Source of the DNA: JBMFVE01 sp049966155
GTDB taxonomy: Bacteria > Bacteroidota > Ignavibacteria > Kryptoniales > JAKASW01
Assembly: GCA_049966155.1 (NCBI GenBank)
Contig: JBMFVE010000001.1
Location: 186,001-250,000, forward strand
DNA: 64,000 nt
Direction: 5' to 3'
Shown here in pieces: positions 42,031 to 50,373 of this stretch. The notes beneath the pieces were generated by a model, which ran no database searches, had not been told where the DNA came from, and was given only the letters and a program-made list of their open reading frames with translations. The position numbers were made by a program, and so were the translations under genes. Each line of letters opens with the position of its first letter. Within the stretch, counting starts at the first letter, position 1.

Positions 42031-44088
42031 TCATTTCCACTTTAAAATCAACACTGTGGTGTCATCTACAGCATCTACCCCCTGAGAAAACTCAGCAAGC
42101 GCACGAATAATGCTCCCCTTTATCTCGGTGACTGCCTGGTTCCTGGCTTCTTTTAGTAAAGCGTAAAACCTTTCTTCTCCAAAGTCCTCACCGGCTGAAT
42201 TTCTCTGGTCAGTAATTCCGTCCGTGTACAGAACCAGCAGGTCTCCAGATCTGAGCACAAAATCAGCTTCCTCCAGATGTGAACGAAACATGCCTGAATC
42301 CTCCATGCCAAGCCCTATACCCGCCGGACGGATTAAGCTTATCCCGCCATCATTCACCAGAACGGCTGGTGTATGTCCGGCACGCGCGATCAAAACACGA
42401 CCAGTGTTACTGTCGAGAAGAGCATAAGTTAAAGTTATAAAGAAATTTCTCTGTAAGGTATTTTTAACTGCCTCATTAGCAGCCAACATAAAAGCTACCG
42501 GAGAAGGGGTTGAAAATGACAATGACTGGAAGACCCCCTTCATATAAGCCATATAAAAAGCCGCAGAGGTTCCCTTTCCTGAGACATCACCGACAGCAAA
42601 AGCGTACTTCCCATTCCCAATGAGCGCATAATCGACATAATCTCCACCTACTTCAAACGCAGGGAAAGAAAAAAAGTCGAGTTCAAACTTTTCCGAATAT
42701 GGAGCAGTAACAGGTAAGAGCTTTACCTGCATATCATGCGCAACGGCGAGCTCATGATGCAGGCGTTCATTTTCCAGACTCTTTGAAAAAAGAAGGGAGT
42801 TCTGAATTGCAACAGCCGCTGTATCGGCAAAAGCAGTTATTGTCGATACCTCCTCATCATCATACGCATTTGGGATATTGTGACAGGTATATAGTATACC
42901 AACGAAACTCTCATGCGCCATCAGAGCTATAGCCAGAAGTGATTTTCCTGTTGTATTATTCAATCCAAAAGAGCCCATTTCCTCATTATTCTGCAGGATA
43001 ATCCTCTTCACATCTTTTATTTTATTCCTTATTGACTCCATAGAATGACGTGATACTTCTTCAACAGTACAGTTGTAGACCGCCCCGATGCGGTATTTTT
43101 CTCCTGATTGATTTTTCCCGGTAGCATCATCAAAAAGCTCAATCCATACCTTACTGGCCTGCGTCACTTCTCCAATTACGTTAACGGTGTTTTTCAAAAC
43201 TTCCATTGGGTCAAGAGCATTTGTGATAATTCGGCTGAGACTTTGAAAAGAGTCTAGCTCTCTTTTTTTTCTCTCAAAGGCTCCGGTTGTCGGAATGTGA
43301 AATATCGTGACGAAGAACGCCATTGAAAAATAAATACAAACAAATAAAAGAAGATTAATTACAAAACCAGACATCGGGGCACTGTAAAATAACAGTACCT
43401 CTCCGGCAGGATCCTGTGACCTGAGAGCCCCAAAACCGTAACCCGCAAGAATTGCTAACAGCAATGAGTAACCTAATGCTTTATACTTCTGCTTCCGAGA
43501 AAGAAAAACAATCCAGTTCATGCTCACGATGTGCCAGATTGTTACAGCAACGAGGATCCAGACAACTATCTCCCAGAGGGTGGTCCAGGTCCTGCTATTG
43601 GGAAAGAGTTTAATTATAGACCCCGATATCAATAATATAAGAAGTACATTAAACCGTCGTCTTACCTTACGATCTGCTTTAAATAATATCAAATCACCAG
43701 TCAGTAATAAGATTATAATTGCACCGGTTCCAGCTGTAAGTCCAAAAAGAGTTACAGCAAGCAATATGAGCATATTAGGGGGGTAATACGCCGTATGTCC
43801 CGCTGTTTCAAATGCAAGTGAACCGGCAGCAGTTATGGCTGTGAATATCAAGGTTAACCCGGCCATGTTGCGCAAAGTGGTCATCGCCCCCTTTTGTTTT
43901 CTTTGCCAAAACGAATCCAGAGCCAGGTAAATAAAAAGGTATACCAAAATTGAAAACAAATACCTTATGAAATTAAGGTTAGGTTCGTCAAGATGAATTG
44001 CGATCCTTACCACATCGTAGAAGAGTAGAAGCGCAGCCAGTGTACCTGCCGAAGCTAAATAAAGGGTATTTTTTAAGTTTATTGCCAT
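42031..44088 (-). CDS. Membrane SpoIIE-type PP2C phosphatase with GAF domain
   Basis: 685 aa signalling protein. The first 270 residues contain about eight hydrophobic segments, giving an integral membrane sensor region of unknown ligand. A GAF domain follows (about 280-440), then a SpoIIE/PP2C domain (about 455-685) with FEVGGDYVDYALIG, AVGDVSGKGTSAAFYMAYM and VDDTTVLILKWK. It would feed an envelope or membrane signal into the same STAS switch as the cytosolic phosphatase. The 93-bp gap to the STAS gene and the 136-bp gap upstream hold no gene; the latter has only a weak promoter-like TATAGT. Confidence 0.92.
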   Translation of the reverse strand: MAINLKNTLYLASAGTLAALLLFYDVVRIAIHLDEPNLNFIRYLFSILVYLFIYLALDSFWQRKQKGAMTTLRNMAGLTLIFTAITAAGSLAFETAGHTAYYPPNMLILLAVTLFGLTAGTGAIIILLLTGDLILFKADRKVRRRFNVLLILLISGSIIKLFPNSRTWTTLWEIVVWILVAVTIWHIVSMNWIVFLSRKQKYKALGYSLLLAILAGYGFGALRSQDPAGEVLLFYSAPMSGFVINLLLFVCIYFSMAFFVTIFHIPTTGAFERKKRELDSFQSLSRIITNALDPMEVLKNTVNVIGEVTQASKVWIELFDDATGKNQSGEKYRIGAVYNCTVEEVSRHSMESIRNKIKDVKRIILQNNEEMGSFGLNNTTGKSLLAIALMAHESFVGILYTCHNIPNAYDDEEVSTITAFADTAAVAIQNSLLFSKSLENERLHHELAVAHDMQVKLLPVTAPYSEKFELDFFSFPAFEVGGDYVDYALIGNGKYAFAVGDVSGKGTSAAFYMAYMKGVFQSLSFSTPSPVAFMLAANEAVKNTLQRNFFITLTYALLDSNTGRVLIARAGHTPAVLVNDGGISLIRPAGIGLGMEDSGMFRSHLEEADFVLRSGDLLVLYTDGITDQRNSAGEDFGEERFYALLKEARNQAVTEIKGSIIRALAEFSQGVDAVDDTTVLILKWK

Positions 44089-44224
44089 CGCCTTAAAATA
44101 ATCTAATATTAATATTACTATACGCCAACTGTGATAATTTGTAACAGGGGAGTTGCAATATCAAATTTGAGAGATTGACGGAAAAACGCCAGATAAAGGG
44201 GTATAAATTTGATTAGTATGATAA

Positions 44225-44998
44225 TTAACCAATTATTTTAAGGATTTTTTCGTGCACATAAGGATTAGCAGCCAGTCCAGTACCACCGTAAATTGTTTTA
44301 TTCCCCTTGAAGTCTGAAAAAATCCCCCCGCTTTCTTCTATTAATATTTTAACTGCGGCAACATCCCATGGCTTAATTAAAGGATCCACCATTGCCTCTG
44401 CTCTGCCGGACGCCACAAACGTGTAGCCAAAGCAATCCCCAAATCCACGATCATGATAAGCACCACTAATTAACTCCAAAAACCGTTTTTCGTGTTCGCT
44501 CCCCATGAAGTACTTCAGTCCTCCATGGACTATTACTGCCCTGGAAATGTCTTTAACCTTGCTTACTTTTAACCTCTTCCGATTTAAGAAAGCCCCCAAA
44601 CCTTTTGCTGCGTAATAAGTCTCTTTAATGCCAGGCATTTTAACCACTCCTACAACAACCTCACCCCTGTACTCGAGTGCTATTAATGTACCCCAGAACG
44701 GTATACCTCTTGTAAAATTTTTCGTGCCGTCAATTGGATCAATTATCCATCTATACTCGCTGTCGCTGGTTGATTCACCAAACTCCTCACCATAAAAGTC
44801 ATGGTGTGGAAACGTTCTCTTTATTTCCCTCTTAATGCTCTTTTCGCATTTCCTGTCTGCAATGGTAACAGGGCTCGAGTCGTTTTTGTAATAAACCCTG
44901 AAGGAAGAATGAAAATATTTCATGGTGACGCTTTCGGAAAGCTTTGCCAGCTTCAGCGCAAATTCCAATTCAATGTTGAATTCTTTCTTTTGTGACAT
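44225..44998 (-). CDS. Inositol-monophosphatase-family phosphatase, HisN-like
   Basis: Mg2+-dependent sugar or amino-alcohol phosphatase of 257 aa. The metal-site motifs are complete: YGEEFGES (about 68-75), WIIDPIDGTKNFTRGIPFWG (about 83-102) and the C-terminal KPWDVAAVKILIEESGG (about 203-219). This family includes inositol monophosphatase (SuhB) and histidinol-phosphatase (HisN). The IPFWGTLIAL pattern recalls HisN-type members, but no histidine gene is nearby, so substrate is unresolved. It is the last gene of its group, downstream of the 37-aa gene. Confidence 0.88.
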   Translation of the reverse strand: MSQKKEFNIELEFALKLAKLSESVTMKYFHSSFRVYYKNDSSPVTIADRKCEKSIKREIKRTFPHHDFYGEEFGESTSDSEYRWIIDPIDGTKNFTRGIPFWGTLIALEYRGEVVVGVVKMPGIKETYYAAKGLGAFLNRKRLKVSKVKDISRAVIVHGGLKYFMGSEHEKRFLELISGAYHDRGFGDCFGYTFVASGRAEAMVDPLIKPWDVAAVKILIEESGGIFSDFKGNKTIYGGTGLAANPYVHEKILKIIG

Positions 44999-45077
44999 TT
45001 AAATCTTCTCGAGCCCCCTATCCGGCACAACCAATCTTATTTTTGCTCAATTAATTTAAACTGAACTTTAAAAAAGA

Positions 45078-45191
45078 CTACAAAGGAGTATTTTTCTGGG
45101 CAGATTTTTTCTTCTGTTCACTTATCCTTGACTTTATTGTCTTCTCTCTCTTGTGATGTTTTTTTCGAACGATTTTCATCTTTTTATTCAT
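45078..45191 (-). CDS. 37-aa highly basic small protein
   Basis: A complete short ORF with ATG at 45191, TAG at 45078-45080 and a strong AAGGAG site about 6 nt upstream, in the 304-bp gap between clpC and the phosphatase gene. About 16 of 37 residues are Lys, Arg or His (MNKKMKIVRKKHHKREKTIK at the start), and there is no hydrophobic segment. This composition fits a ribosome- or nucleic-acid-associated peptide; it loosely recalls the small AURKAIP1/COX24-domain proteins, but I cannot confirm that. The rest of 44999-45302 shows no other gene. Confidence 0.65.
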   Translation of the reverse strand: MNKKMKIVRKKHHKREKTIKSRISEQKKKSAQKNTPL

Positions 45192-45302
45192 TTAAGCTCC
45201 TTACAAAAAGTTACTCTTTTTTATCAACTATGGCTATTATTGTAGATGGTATATACACCGCACTACCGGAGCAAGAGCACCTGTGCAAATGTAACAAACA
45301 GA

Positions 45303-47810
45303 TCAATTTGTGCTGACGCCGGAAAGATTCGGATCCTTATGCTCAGTTGATGACTTTTGCTCCACAAATTTTAGCTCTCCAGTTCGCTTGTTGAGTTTGA
45401 CACTGACTGTCATTCCTTCAACGAAAGTGCCTTTTAGCATCTCCTCTGCAAGCGGATCCTCCAGGTACCGTTGAATAGCTCTTCTAAGTGGTCGTGCTCC
45501 AAAAGCTGGATCAAAACCCTTCTCGGCCAAAAATTCCTTGGCCTGCTTCGTAAGCTCCAGCTTCACACCAAGTGCAGACAGTCGCTCACGCAAACTTTCG
45601 GTATGTATATCAATAATCTTTTTAATGTGACCGGTATCCAGTGGGTGAAAAATAATTACGTCGTCAATTCGGTTGAGAAACTCAGGATTAAAAAGCCTCT
45701 TCATCGCTTCTTCAATAACGCCTTTTATCGTGCTATATCTGTCCTGTTCTGTAGGCTGCCCAAATCCAAATGAGCCTGCTGGTTTGATCTCCCTTGTCCC
45801 GATATTGGTTGTCATAATTAAAATGGTATTCTTGAAGTCAACCCTTCTTCCAAGGCTATCTGTAAGCACACCGTCATCGAGCACCTGCAATAATATGTTG
45901 AAAACATCGGGATGCGCTTTTTCAATTTCATCCAGCAAAACAACACTGTAGGGTTTTCGACGGACCTTTTCAGTGAGCTGGCCACCCTCTTCGTAACCAA
46001 TATACCCTGGAGGGGCACCCACCAACCGACTAACATTAAACTTTTCCATGTACTCAGACATGTCTATCCTGATGAGGGCGTCTTCAGAATCAAACAAATA
46101 TCTGGCTAAAGCTTTGGCAAGTTCTGTTTTTCCAACCCCCGTGGGACCCGCAAAAATAAACGATCCAATTGGACGCTTCGGATCTTTAAGTCCTGCACGG
46201 GCACGCCTGATTGCCTTTGCAAGTTTTTCAATTGGTTCGTCCTGACCCACAATTTGCTTCTTAAGCTCGTCAGACATTTTCAGAAGTTTCGCTGATTCAC
46301 TTTCAGCTATCTTGTTCACGGGAATCCCTGTCATCATTGCAACTACATCGGCAATGTGCTCCTCGGTAACCTCGTGTACCGTGGTTTCAGATTTCAATTC
46401 CCATTCTCGCTTCGCAATTTCCAAATCAGACAAAAGTTTCTTTTCAAGGTCTCTCAGGCGAGCAGCCTCTTCAAAATCCTGTGTCTTGACAACCTTATTT
46501 TTCAGCTGTTTAACCTTTTCTATTTCTTCCTCAAGTTCAACAATCTCCTTGGGAGCAACTATATTTGCAAGGTGAACTCTCGAACCAGCTTCATCCAAAA
46601 CGTCAATGGCCTTGTCAGGCAAAAATCTATCGGTTGCATACCTGTCACTTAATTTGACAGCAGCTTCGATAGCTTTCTCAGTATACCTGACGTTATGATG
46701 CTCTTCATATTTTTGCTTGATATTATTAAGAATCTGGATGGTTTCTTCAACAGTGGTCGGTTCCACCATAATTTTCTGAAATCTACGATCGAGGGCACCA
46801 TCTTTCTCAATATACTGCCTGTAATCGTCAAGAGTGGTGGCACCTATACATTGGATTTCTCCGCGTGCAAGTGCAGGTTTAAACATATTTGACGCATCAA
46901 GCGAACCTGAGGCCCCTCCAGCCCCAACTATCGTGTGCAGCTCATCAATAAAAAGGATAACATCCCTTGCCTTTTCTAATTCATTTAGCACAGCCTTCAT
47001 TCTCTCTTCAAACTGACCGCGATACTTTGTCCCGGCAACCAGCGCAGCCAGATCAAGGGTAACGACTCTTTTATTGTGCAACACCCTTGATACCTTTTTC
47101 TGAACAATCCTGAGAGCAAGGCCCTCAGCAATTGCGGTTTTCCCAACTCCCGGCTCACCAATTAAGACAGGATTATTTTTTTTACGTCGGGCAAGCACCT
47201 GAGCCACTCTTTCAATCTCTTTTTCACGTCCGATGATTGGATCAAGCTTGTCTTCCATGGCTAGCTTTGTCAGGTCCCTGCCAAAATTATCAAGAACAGG
47301 GGTCTTTGATTTCTCTACTTTCTTTTCACTGCCCTGAGAATGTTGATTAACTGCTGCAGTCGCTTGAGATGGTTTGCCATTTATTATGTTGTCAAGTTCC
47401 TGCCTGACTGAATCGTAACTGACATTAAACTGGTGAAGTATTTGAGATGCCACATTATCATCGTCTCTCAAAAGAGAGAGAAGCAGGTGTTCCGTACCAA
47501 TCACGTCCGACTTGTAAAGCTTTGCTTCCAAATAAGTTATCTTTAAAACTTTTTCTGCCTGTTTCGTAAGCGGAATATTCCCAATGGTAAGTGTACCGCC
47601 AGAAGTCCGCACAGTGTCTTCCACCGCTTTCTTCAACTTGTAAAGGTCTACACCTAAATTTCGCAAAATCTTTACAGCTATCCCTTCTCCTTCTCTTATA
47701 ATCCCGAGAAGTAGATGTTCCGTGCCAATGAAATCATGACCGAGTCGAAGAGCTTCTTCTCGACTTAACCTGATCACATCCTGCACGCGATTAGAAAAAT
47801 TTCCTTCCAT
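45303..47810 (-). CDS. clpC: ATP-dependent Clp protease ATPase subunit ClpC
   Basis: Hexameric AAA+ unfoldase that feeds proteins to ClpP. From the ATG at 47810 it is 835 aa; a TTG two codons earlier is less likely. Two N-terminal Clp repeats (about 5-145), the first AAA+ module with GEPGVGKTAIAEGLA (about 218-232), a UVR motif (about 420-455; TQDFEEAARLRDLEKK) and the second AAA+ module with GPTGVGKTELAKALA (about 545-560) are all present. The UVR/M-domain region distinguishes ClpC from ClpA and ClpB. Expression probably comes from the promoter at 47910-47938, with a leader ORF between. Confidence 0.97.
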   Translation of the reverse strand: MEGNFSNRVQDVIRLSREEALRLGHDFIGTEHLLLGIIREGEGIAVKILRNLGVDLYKLKKAVEDTVRTSGGTLTIGNIPLTKQAEKVLKITYLEAKLYKSDVIGTEHLLLSLLRDDDNVASQILHQFNVSYDSVRQELDNIINGKPSQATAAVNQHSQGSEKKVEKSKTPVLDNFGRDLTKLAMEDKLDPIIGREKEIERVAQVLARRKKNNPVLIGEPGVGKTAIAEGLALRIVQKKVSRVLHNKRVVTLDLAALVAGTKYRGQFEERMKAVLNELEKARDVILFIDELHTIVGAGGASGSLDASNMFKPALARGEIQCIGATTLDDYRQYIEKDGALDRRFQKIMVEPTTVEETIQILNNIKQKYEEHHNVRYTEKAIEAAVKLSDRYATDRFLPDKAIDVLDEAGSRVHLANIVAPKEIVELEEEIEKVKQLKNKVVKTQDFEEAARLRDLEKKLLSDLEIAKREWELKSETTVHEVTEEHIADVVAMMTGIPVNKIAESESAKLLKMSDELKKQIVGQDEPIEKLAKAIRRARAGLKDPKRPIGSFIFAGPTGVGKTELAKALARYLFDSEDALIRIDMSEYMEKFNVSRLVGAPPGYIGYEEGGQLTEKVRRKPYSVVLLDEIEKAHPDVFNILLQVLDDGVLTDSLGRRVDFKNTILIMTTNIGTREIKPAGSFGFGQPTEQDRYSTIKGVIEEAMKRLFNPEFLNRIDDVIIFHPLDTGHIKKIIDIHTESLRERLSALGVKLELTKQAKEFLAEKGFDPAFGARPLRRAIQRYLEDPLAEEMLKGTFVEGMTVSVKLNKRTGELKFVEQKSSTEHKDPNLSGVSTN

Positions 47811-47812
47811 TT

Positions 47813-47875
47813 TCAATCCAATAGTTTTATTTCATTTCTTTCATTAACAATAATCAACACATCCGGGTTTCGCAT
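47813..47875 (-). CDS. 20-aa leader ORF upstream of clpC
   Basis: A short frame of 20 codons (starts MRNPDVLIIVNERNEIKLLD) runs from ATG at 47875 to TGA at 47813-47815, two bases before the clpC ATG. It has a strong AAGGAG site about 10 nt upstream, whereas clpC itself has no clear site, so ribosomes finishing the leader could reinitiate on clpC. It lies just downstream of the clpC promoter. It could also be a chance frame. Confidence 0.45.
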   Translation of the reverse strand: MRNPDVLIIVNERNEIKLLD

Positions 47876-47909
47876 TTTAAATCAACTCCTTTTCAAAAAG
47901 TCTCAAGTA

Positions 47910-47938
47910 AATTTAGCGATAGACCTCCGTTATGTCAA
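47910..47938 (-). promoter_or_regulatory. Sigma-70-type promoter of clpC
   Basis: TTGACA (47933-47938) and TAAATT (47910-47915) on the minus strand are separated by 17 bp. They lie upstream of the leader ORF and clpC and downstream of tRNA-Met. No inverted repeat of the HrcA (CIRCE) type was seen nearby. Confidence 0.65.
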
Positions 47939-48056
47939 AGGTGGATCTTTTCCCTTTGTCCATGTGCTCCAGTCGTAATTTCGGAATCTTTACGAGAAAA
48001 TCAAGGCAAAAATACGGGGGAGGAAAAAATTGCCGATACTACCTTTTTCCAGAATG

Positions 48057-48130
48057 TAGCGGAGGAGGGACTCGAACCCCCGACACGTGGATTATGATTC
48101 CACTGCTCTAACCAGCTGAGCTACTCCGCC
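48057..48130 (-). tRNA. tRNA-Met (anticodon CAU)
   Basis: A 74-nt cloverleaf: acceptor GGCGGAG with CTCCGCT, D-arm TAGCTCAGCTGGTTAGAGCA, anticodon stem GTGGA/TCCAC around the loop ATCATAA with anticodon CAU, and T-arm GGGGGTTCGAGTCCCTC. The discriminator is A and the CCA end is not encoded. The first pair is G-U. The acceptor pairing and the overall sequence resemble elongator tRNA-Met rather than initiator tRNA; a lysidine-type tRNA-Ile2 cannot be fully excluded from sequence alone. Confidence 0.93.
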
Positions 48131-48140
48131 TTTCTTAACG

Positions 48141-48169
48141 AATTTAAATAAACCGGATACTCCCTTCAA
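48141..48169 (-). promoter_or_regulatory. Promoter of tRNA-Met
   Basis: TTGAAG (48164-48169) and TAAATT (48141-48146) on the minus strand, with a 17-bp spacer. The -10 box ends 10 bp before the first base of the tRNA and is identical to the clpC -10 box. Confidence 0.6.
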
Positions 48170-48201
48170 GGCTCTATTTAAATGAAGCTATGCCAAAATT
48201 T

Positions 48202-48810
48202 TCAGTCTTCCAGATACGCTTTATCAACTATTTTATCGCCCTGGAAACTATACACAAGAGGCACCCCCGTAGGGATATTTAGTTCTAGAACCTGATCTTT
48301 CGTAAGGTTGTCCAGATACATAACCAACGACCTGAGACTGTTTCCATGTGCAACAACCAGCACATTTTTCCCCGCCTTTATATCGGGAAATATCTTGAAT
48401 TTCCAGTAAGGGAGAACTCGTGCGGCGGTATCTGCAAGGCTTTCACCATTCGGTGGAGCGACGTCATAGCTCCTGCGCCATATCTTCACCTGTTCATCAC
48501 CAAATTTTTTTGCTGTTTCAGCTTTGTTAAGGCCCTGCAAATCACCATAGTGTCTTTCATTTAAAGCGGTGTCGTATTCTACAGGCAAATTCAGCTGACC
48601 AATCTTTTCAAGAACAATCTTTAGTGTGTCAATTGCCCTCTTGAGTTTTGAGCAATAACCCTGGTCAAATTTGTAGCTTTTTAGCTTCTCCCCCGCTGAT
48701 TCCGCTTCCTTTAATCCACGATCAGAAAGGGGTACATCAATCCAGCCGGTAAAACGATTTTCGAGGTTCCACTGTGACTCCCCATGTCTCAATAAAACAA
48801 GTTTGGACAT
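48202..48810 (-). CDS. gpmA: 2,3-bisphosphoglycerate-dependent phosphoglycerate mutase
   Basis: Glycolytic enzyme interconverting 3- and 2-phosphoglycerate. It is 202 aa, shorter than the 250-aa E. coli GpmA and matching the short form found in several bacteria. The phospho-histidine motif LVLLRHGESQWNLENRFTGW is at residues 4-23, the second motif TALNERHYGDLQGLNK at about 82-97, and the second catalytic histidine in VVAHGNSLRSLVMYLD at about 152-167. GGAG lies about 6 nt before the ATG. The 108-bp gap upstream, to the flippase, shows no gene. Confidence 0.95.
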   Translation of the reverse strand: MSKLVLLRHGESQWNLENRFTGWIDVPLSDRGLKEAESAGEKLKSYKFDQGYCSKLKRAIDTLKIVLEKIGQLNLPVEYDTALNERHYGDLQGLNKAETAKKFGDEQVKIWRRSYDVAPPNGESLADTAARVLPYWKFKIFPDIKAGKNVLVVAHGNSLRSLVMYLDNLTKDQVLELNIPTGVPLVYSFQGDKIVDKAYLED

Positions 48811-48918
48811 TGAATCTCCATCATATTGTTTCTCAATTACTTTAACTTACTCAAGCCTTTACGTATTAATATAACAATCATACTGCTAACGTTGAAATGA
48901 AAATTTGGCCAGTTCGTC

Positions 48919-50373
48919 TTAGTTGACGACAAATTTTAAATGCCTTAAGTCCTTTATCTGTACCAGTTTTGTCTGGCGTGAAATCACTACAAAAAGACTT
49001 ACAAATATGACCCCGGTTAGCGGAAACCGAAAGTATACGTTTTGAATTGCATAGTTTACCACATAAGCTGGAATGAGGCAAGCTACTGAGATTACTGAAA
49101 CACGTAACAGTGTGTTCCATGGAAAAAAATCTCGCACTGTTGTTCCCAGTGAAGAAATCAAAATCCATGCAAGAAATAAAATCTCAATATATGTAACGAC
49201 AACTTTCCCAAGTGCGGCACCTTCAATTCCAATTAACCTCATTAATATGTATGAAGCTAATCCACTTAAAAACATGTCGGCAATTGAAGTATACATGTAT
49301 AATTTTTGCTTCCCAAGGGAAAAGAGCGCCTGACTATAAAAAGCAAGTCTTACCGGCATCATTAATAAGAATATCCTGAAGACTCCGGCACTTGAAAGAT
49401 ATTTTTGTCCAAAGAAGAAGCCCATGAAATCTGAGGCAAAAGCGAAAAGAAAAAACGAAATTGGAAGCAAGAATAATCCGGTTTTGGAAATTGAATTTTT
49501 CCAAAACCCGACGAAATTATCTTTTTGATTTTTTAAACTTAACTCACTCAATTTAGGAAACAATACGGTCGAAGCTGATCCGGTGACAATCGCTATCAGT
49601 GGAATTTCCTTTGCACCAATGGCATAAACTGCATAAATACTGGAAGAAAAACTCGCTGTTACAAGATATTTGTCCACCTGTCTCGATATCATTCCCACAA
49701 TACTGCTTATGACAACTGGTAAAGCATACACAGCCTGACTCTTTAAATTTGTGCCTATGCCGGATAAAATCAGCATTTGACGGTTACCAAGAAAGAATAT
49801 CAAAAATAGAGATTTTATAAAACCAACAATTGTGATAAAAACAAAAATAGAATTCATACTCTTAACTACAACAGCACCCACAGTTACTGCAGTAACTATA
49901 GCAATTGCGATAACCCCATTTATAAAAAGCAGCAATCTCACTTTCTTTTCGGTGATGAGGACAGATTCTAACAATAATGAAGGACTGGAGAGAAGAGCAT
50001 AAAACGAAAACACTCGCAAATAAATCGCAATTTGTGGAGCATTGAAAAAAAAAGCTATTGGCAGCGCGAAGACCAACATTACTGCACCTGTGACAAATCC
50101 AATTAAACAGCTCAAGACAATCGACGCTGAAATAACTATCTTTAAATCCACCCTGGAAGAATAATAGTATAATGCGCTTCCTAAACCGTATACAAACAAC
50201 GGAACCAGTGAATTGTAAACCAGCCATACCTGCTCGTAATTGCCATACTCGCTTTGTGACAGTGCTCTTGTTAAAACAATAGATGTCAACGCCATCCCAA
50301 AAACAGAAACCAGCTTAGCAATGCTGACCAAACCTGCTTGTTCCGTCAATGACGTAACGCTAGCTTTTTCCAT
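48919..50373 (-). CDS. Oligosaccharide flippase family membrane protein (Wzx-like)
   Basis: Inner-membrane protein of the MOP/MATE superfamily, 484 aa with 12-14 transmembrane helices, that would flip a lipid-linked sugar unit across the inner membrane. The typical start, GLVSIAKLVSVFGMALTSIVLTRALSQSEYGNYEQVW (residues 15-51), is present. The gene begins immediately after the stop of the FemAB-like gene. No other polysaccharide genes (polymerase, priming transferase) are in the window, so the glycan involved is unknown. Confidence 0.85.
   Translation of the reverse strand: MEKASVTSLTEQAGLVSIAKLVSVFGMALTSIVLTRALSQSEYGNYEQVWLVYNSLVPLFVYGLGSALYYYSSRVDLKIVISASIVLSCLIGFVTGAVMLVFALPIAFFFNAPQIAIYLRVFSFYALLSSPSLLLESVLITEKKVRLLLFINGVIAIAIVTAVTVGAVVVKSMNSIFVFITIVGFIKSLFLIFFLGNRQMLILSGIGTNLKSQAVYALPVVISSIVGMISRQVDKYLVTASFSSSIYAVYAIGAKEIPLIAIVTGSASTVLFPKLSELSLKNQKDNFVGFWKNSISKTGLFLLPISFFLFAFASDFMGFFFGQKYLSSAGVFRIFLLMMPVRLAFYSQALFSLGKQKLYMYTSIADMFLSGLASYILMRLIGIEGAALGKVVVTYIEILFLAWILISSLGTTVRDFFPWNTLLRVSVISVACLIPAYVVNYAIQNVYFRFPLTGVIFVSLFVVISRQTKLVQIKDLRHLKFVVN

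Noticed and set aside
48022..48050. 7-bp A/T-rich inverted repeat downstream of tRNA-Met as a terminator
   Set aside because: The stem is mostly A-T with a 15-nt loop and no following T-run on the transcribed strand.
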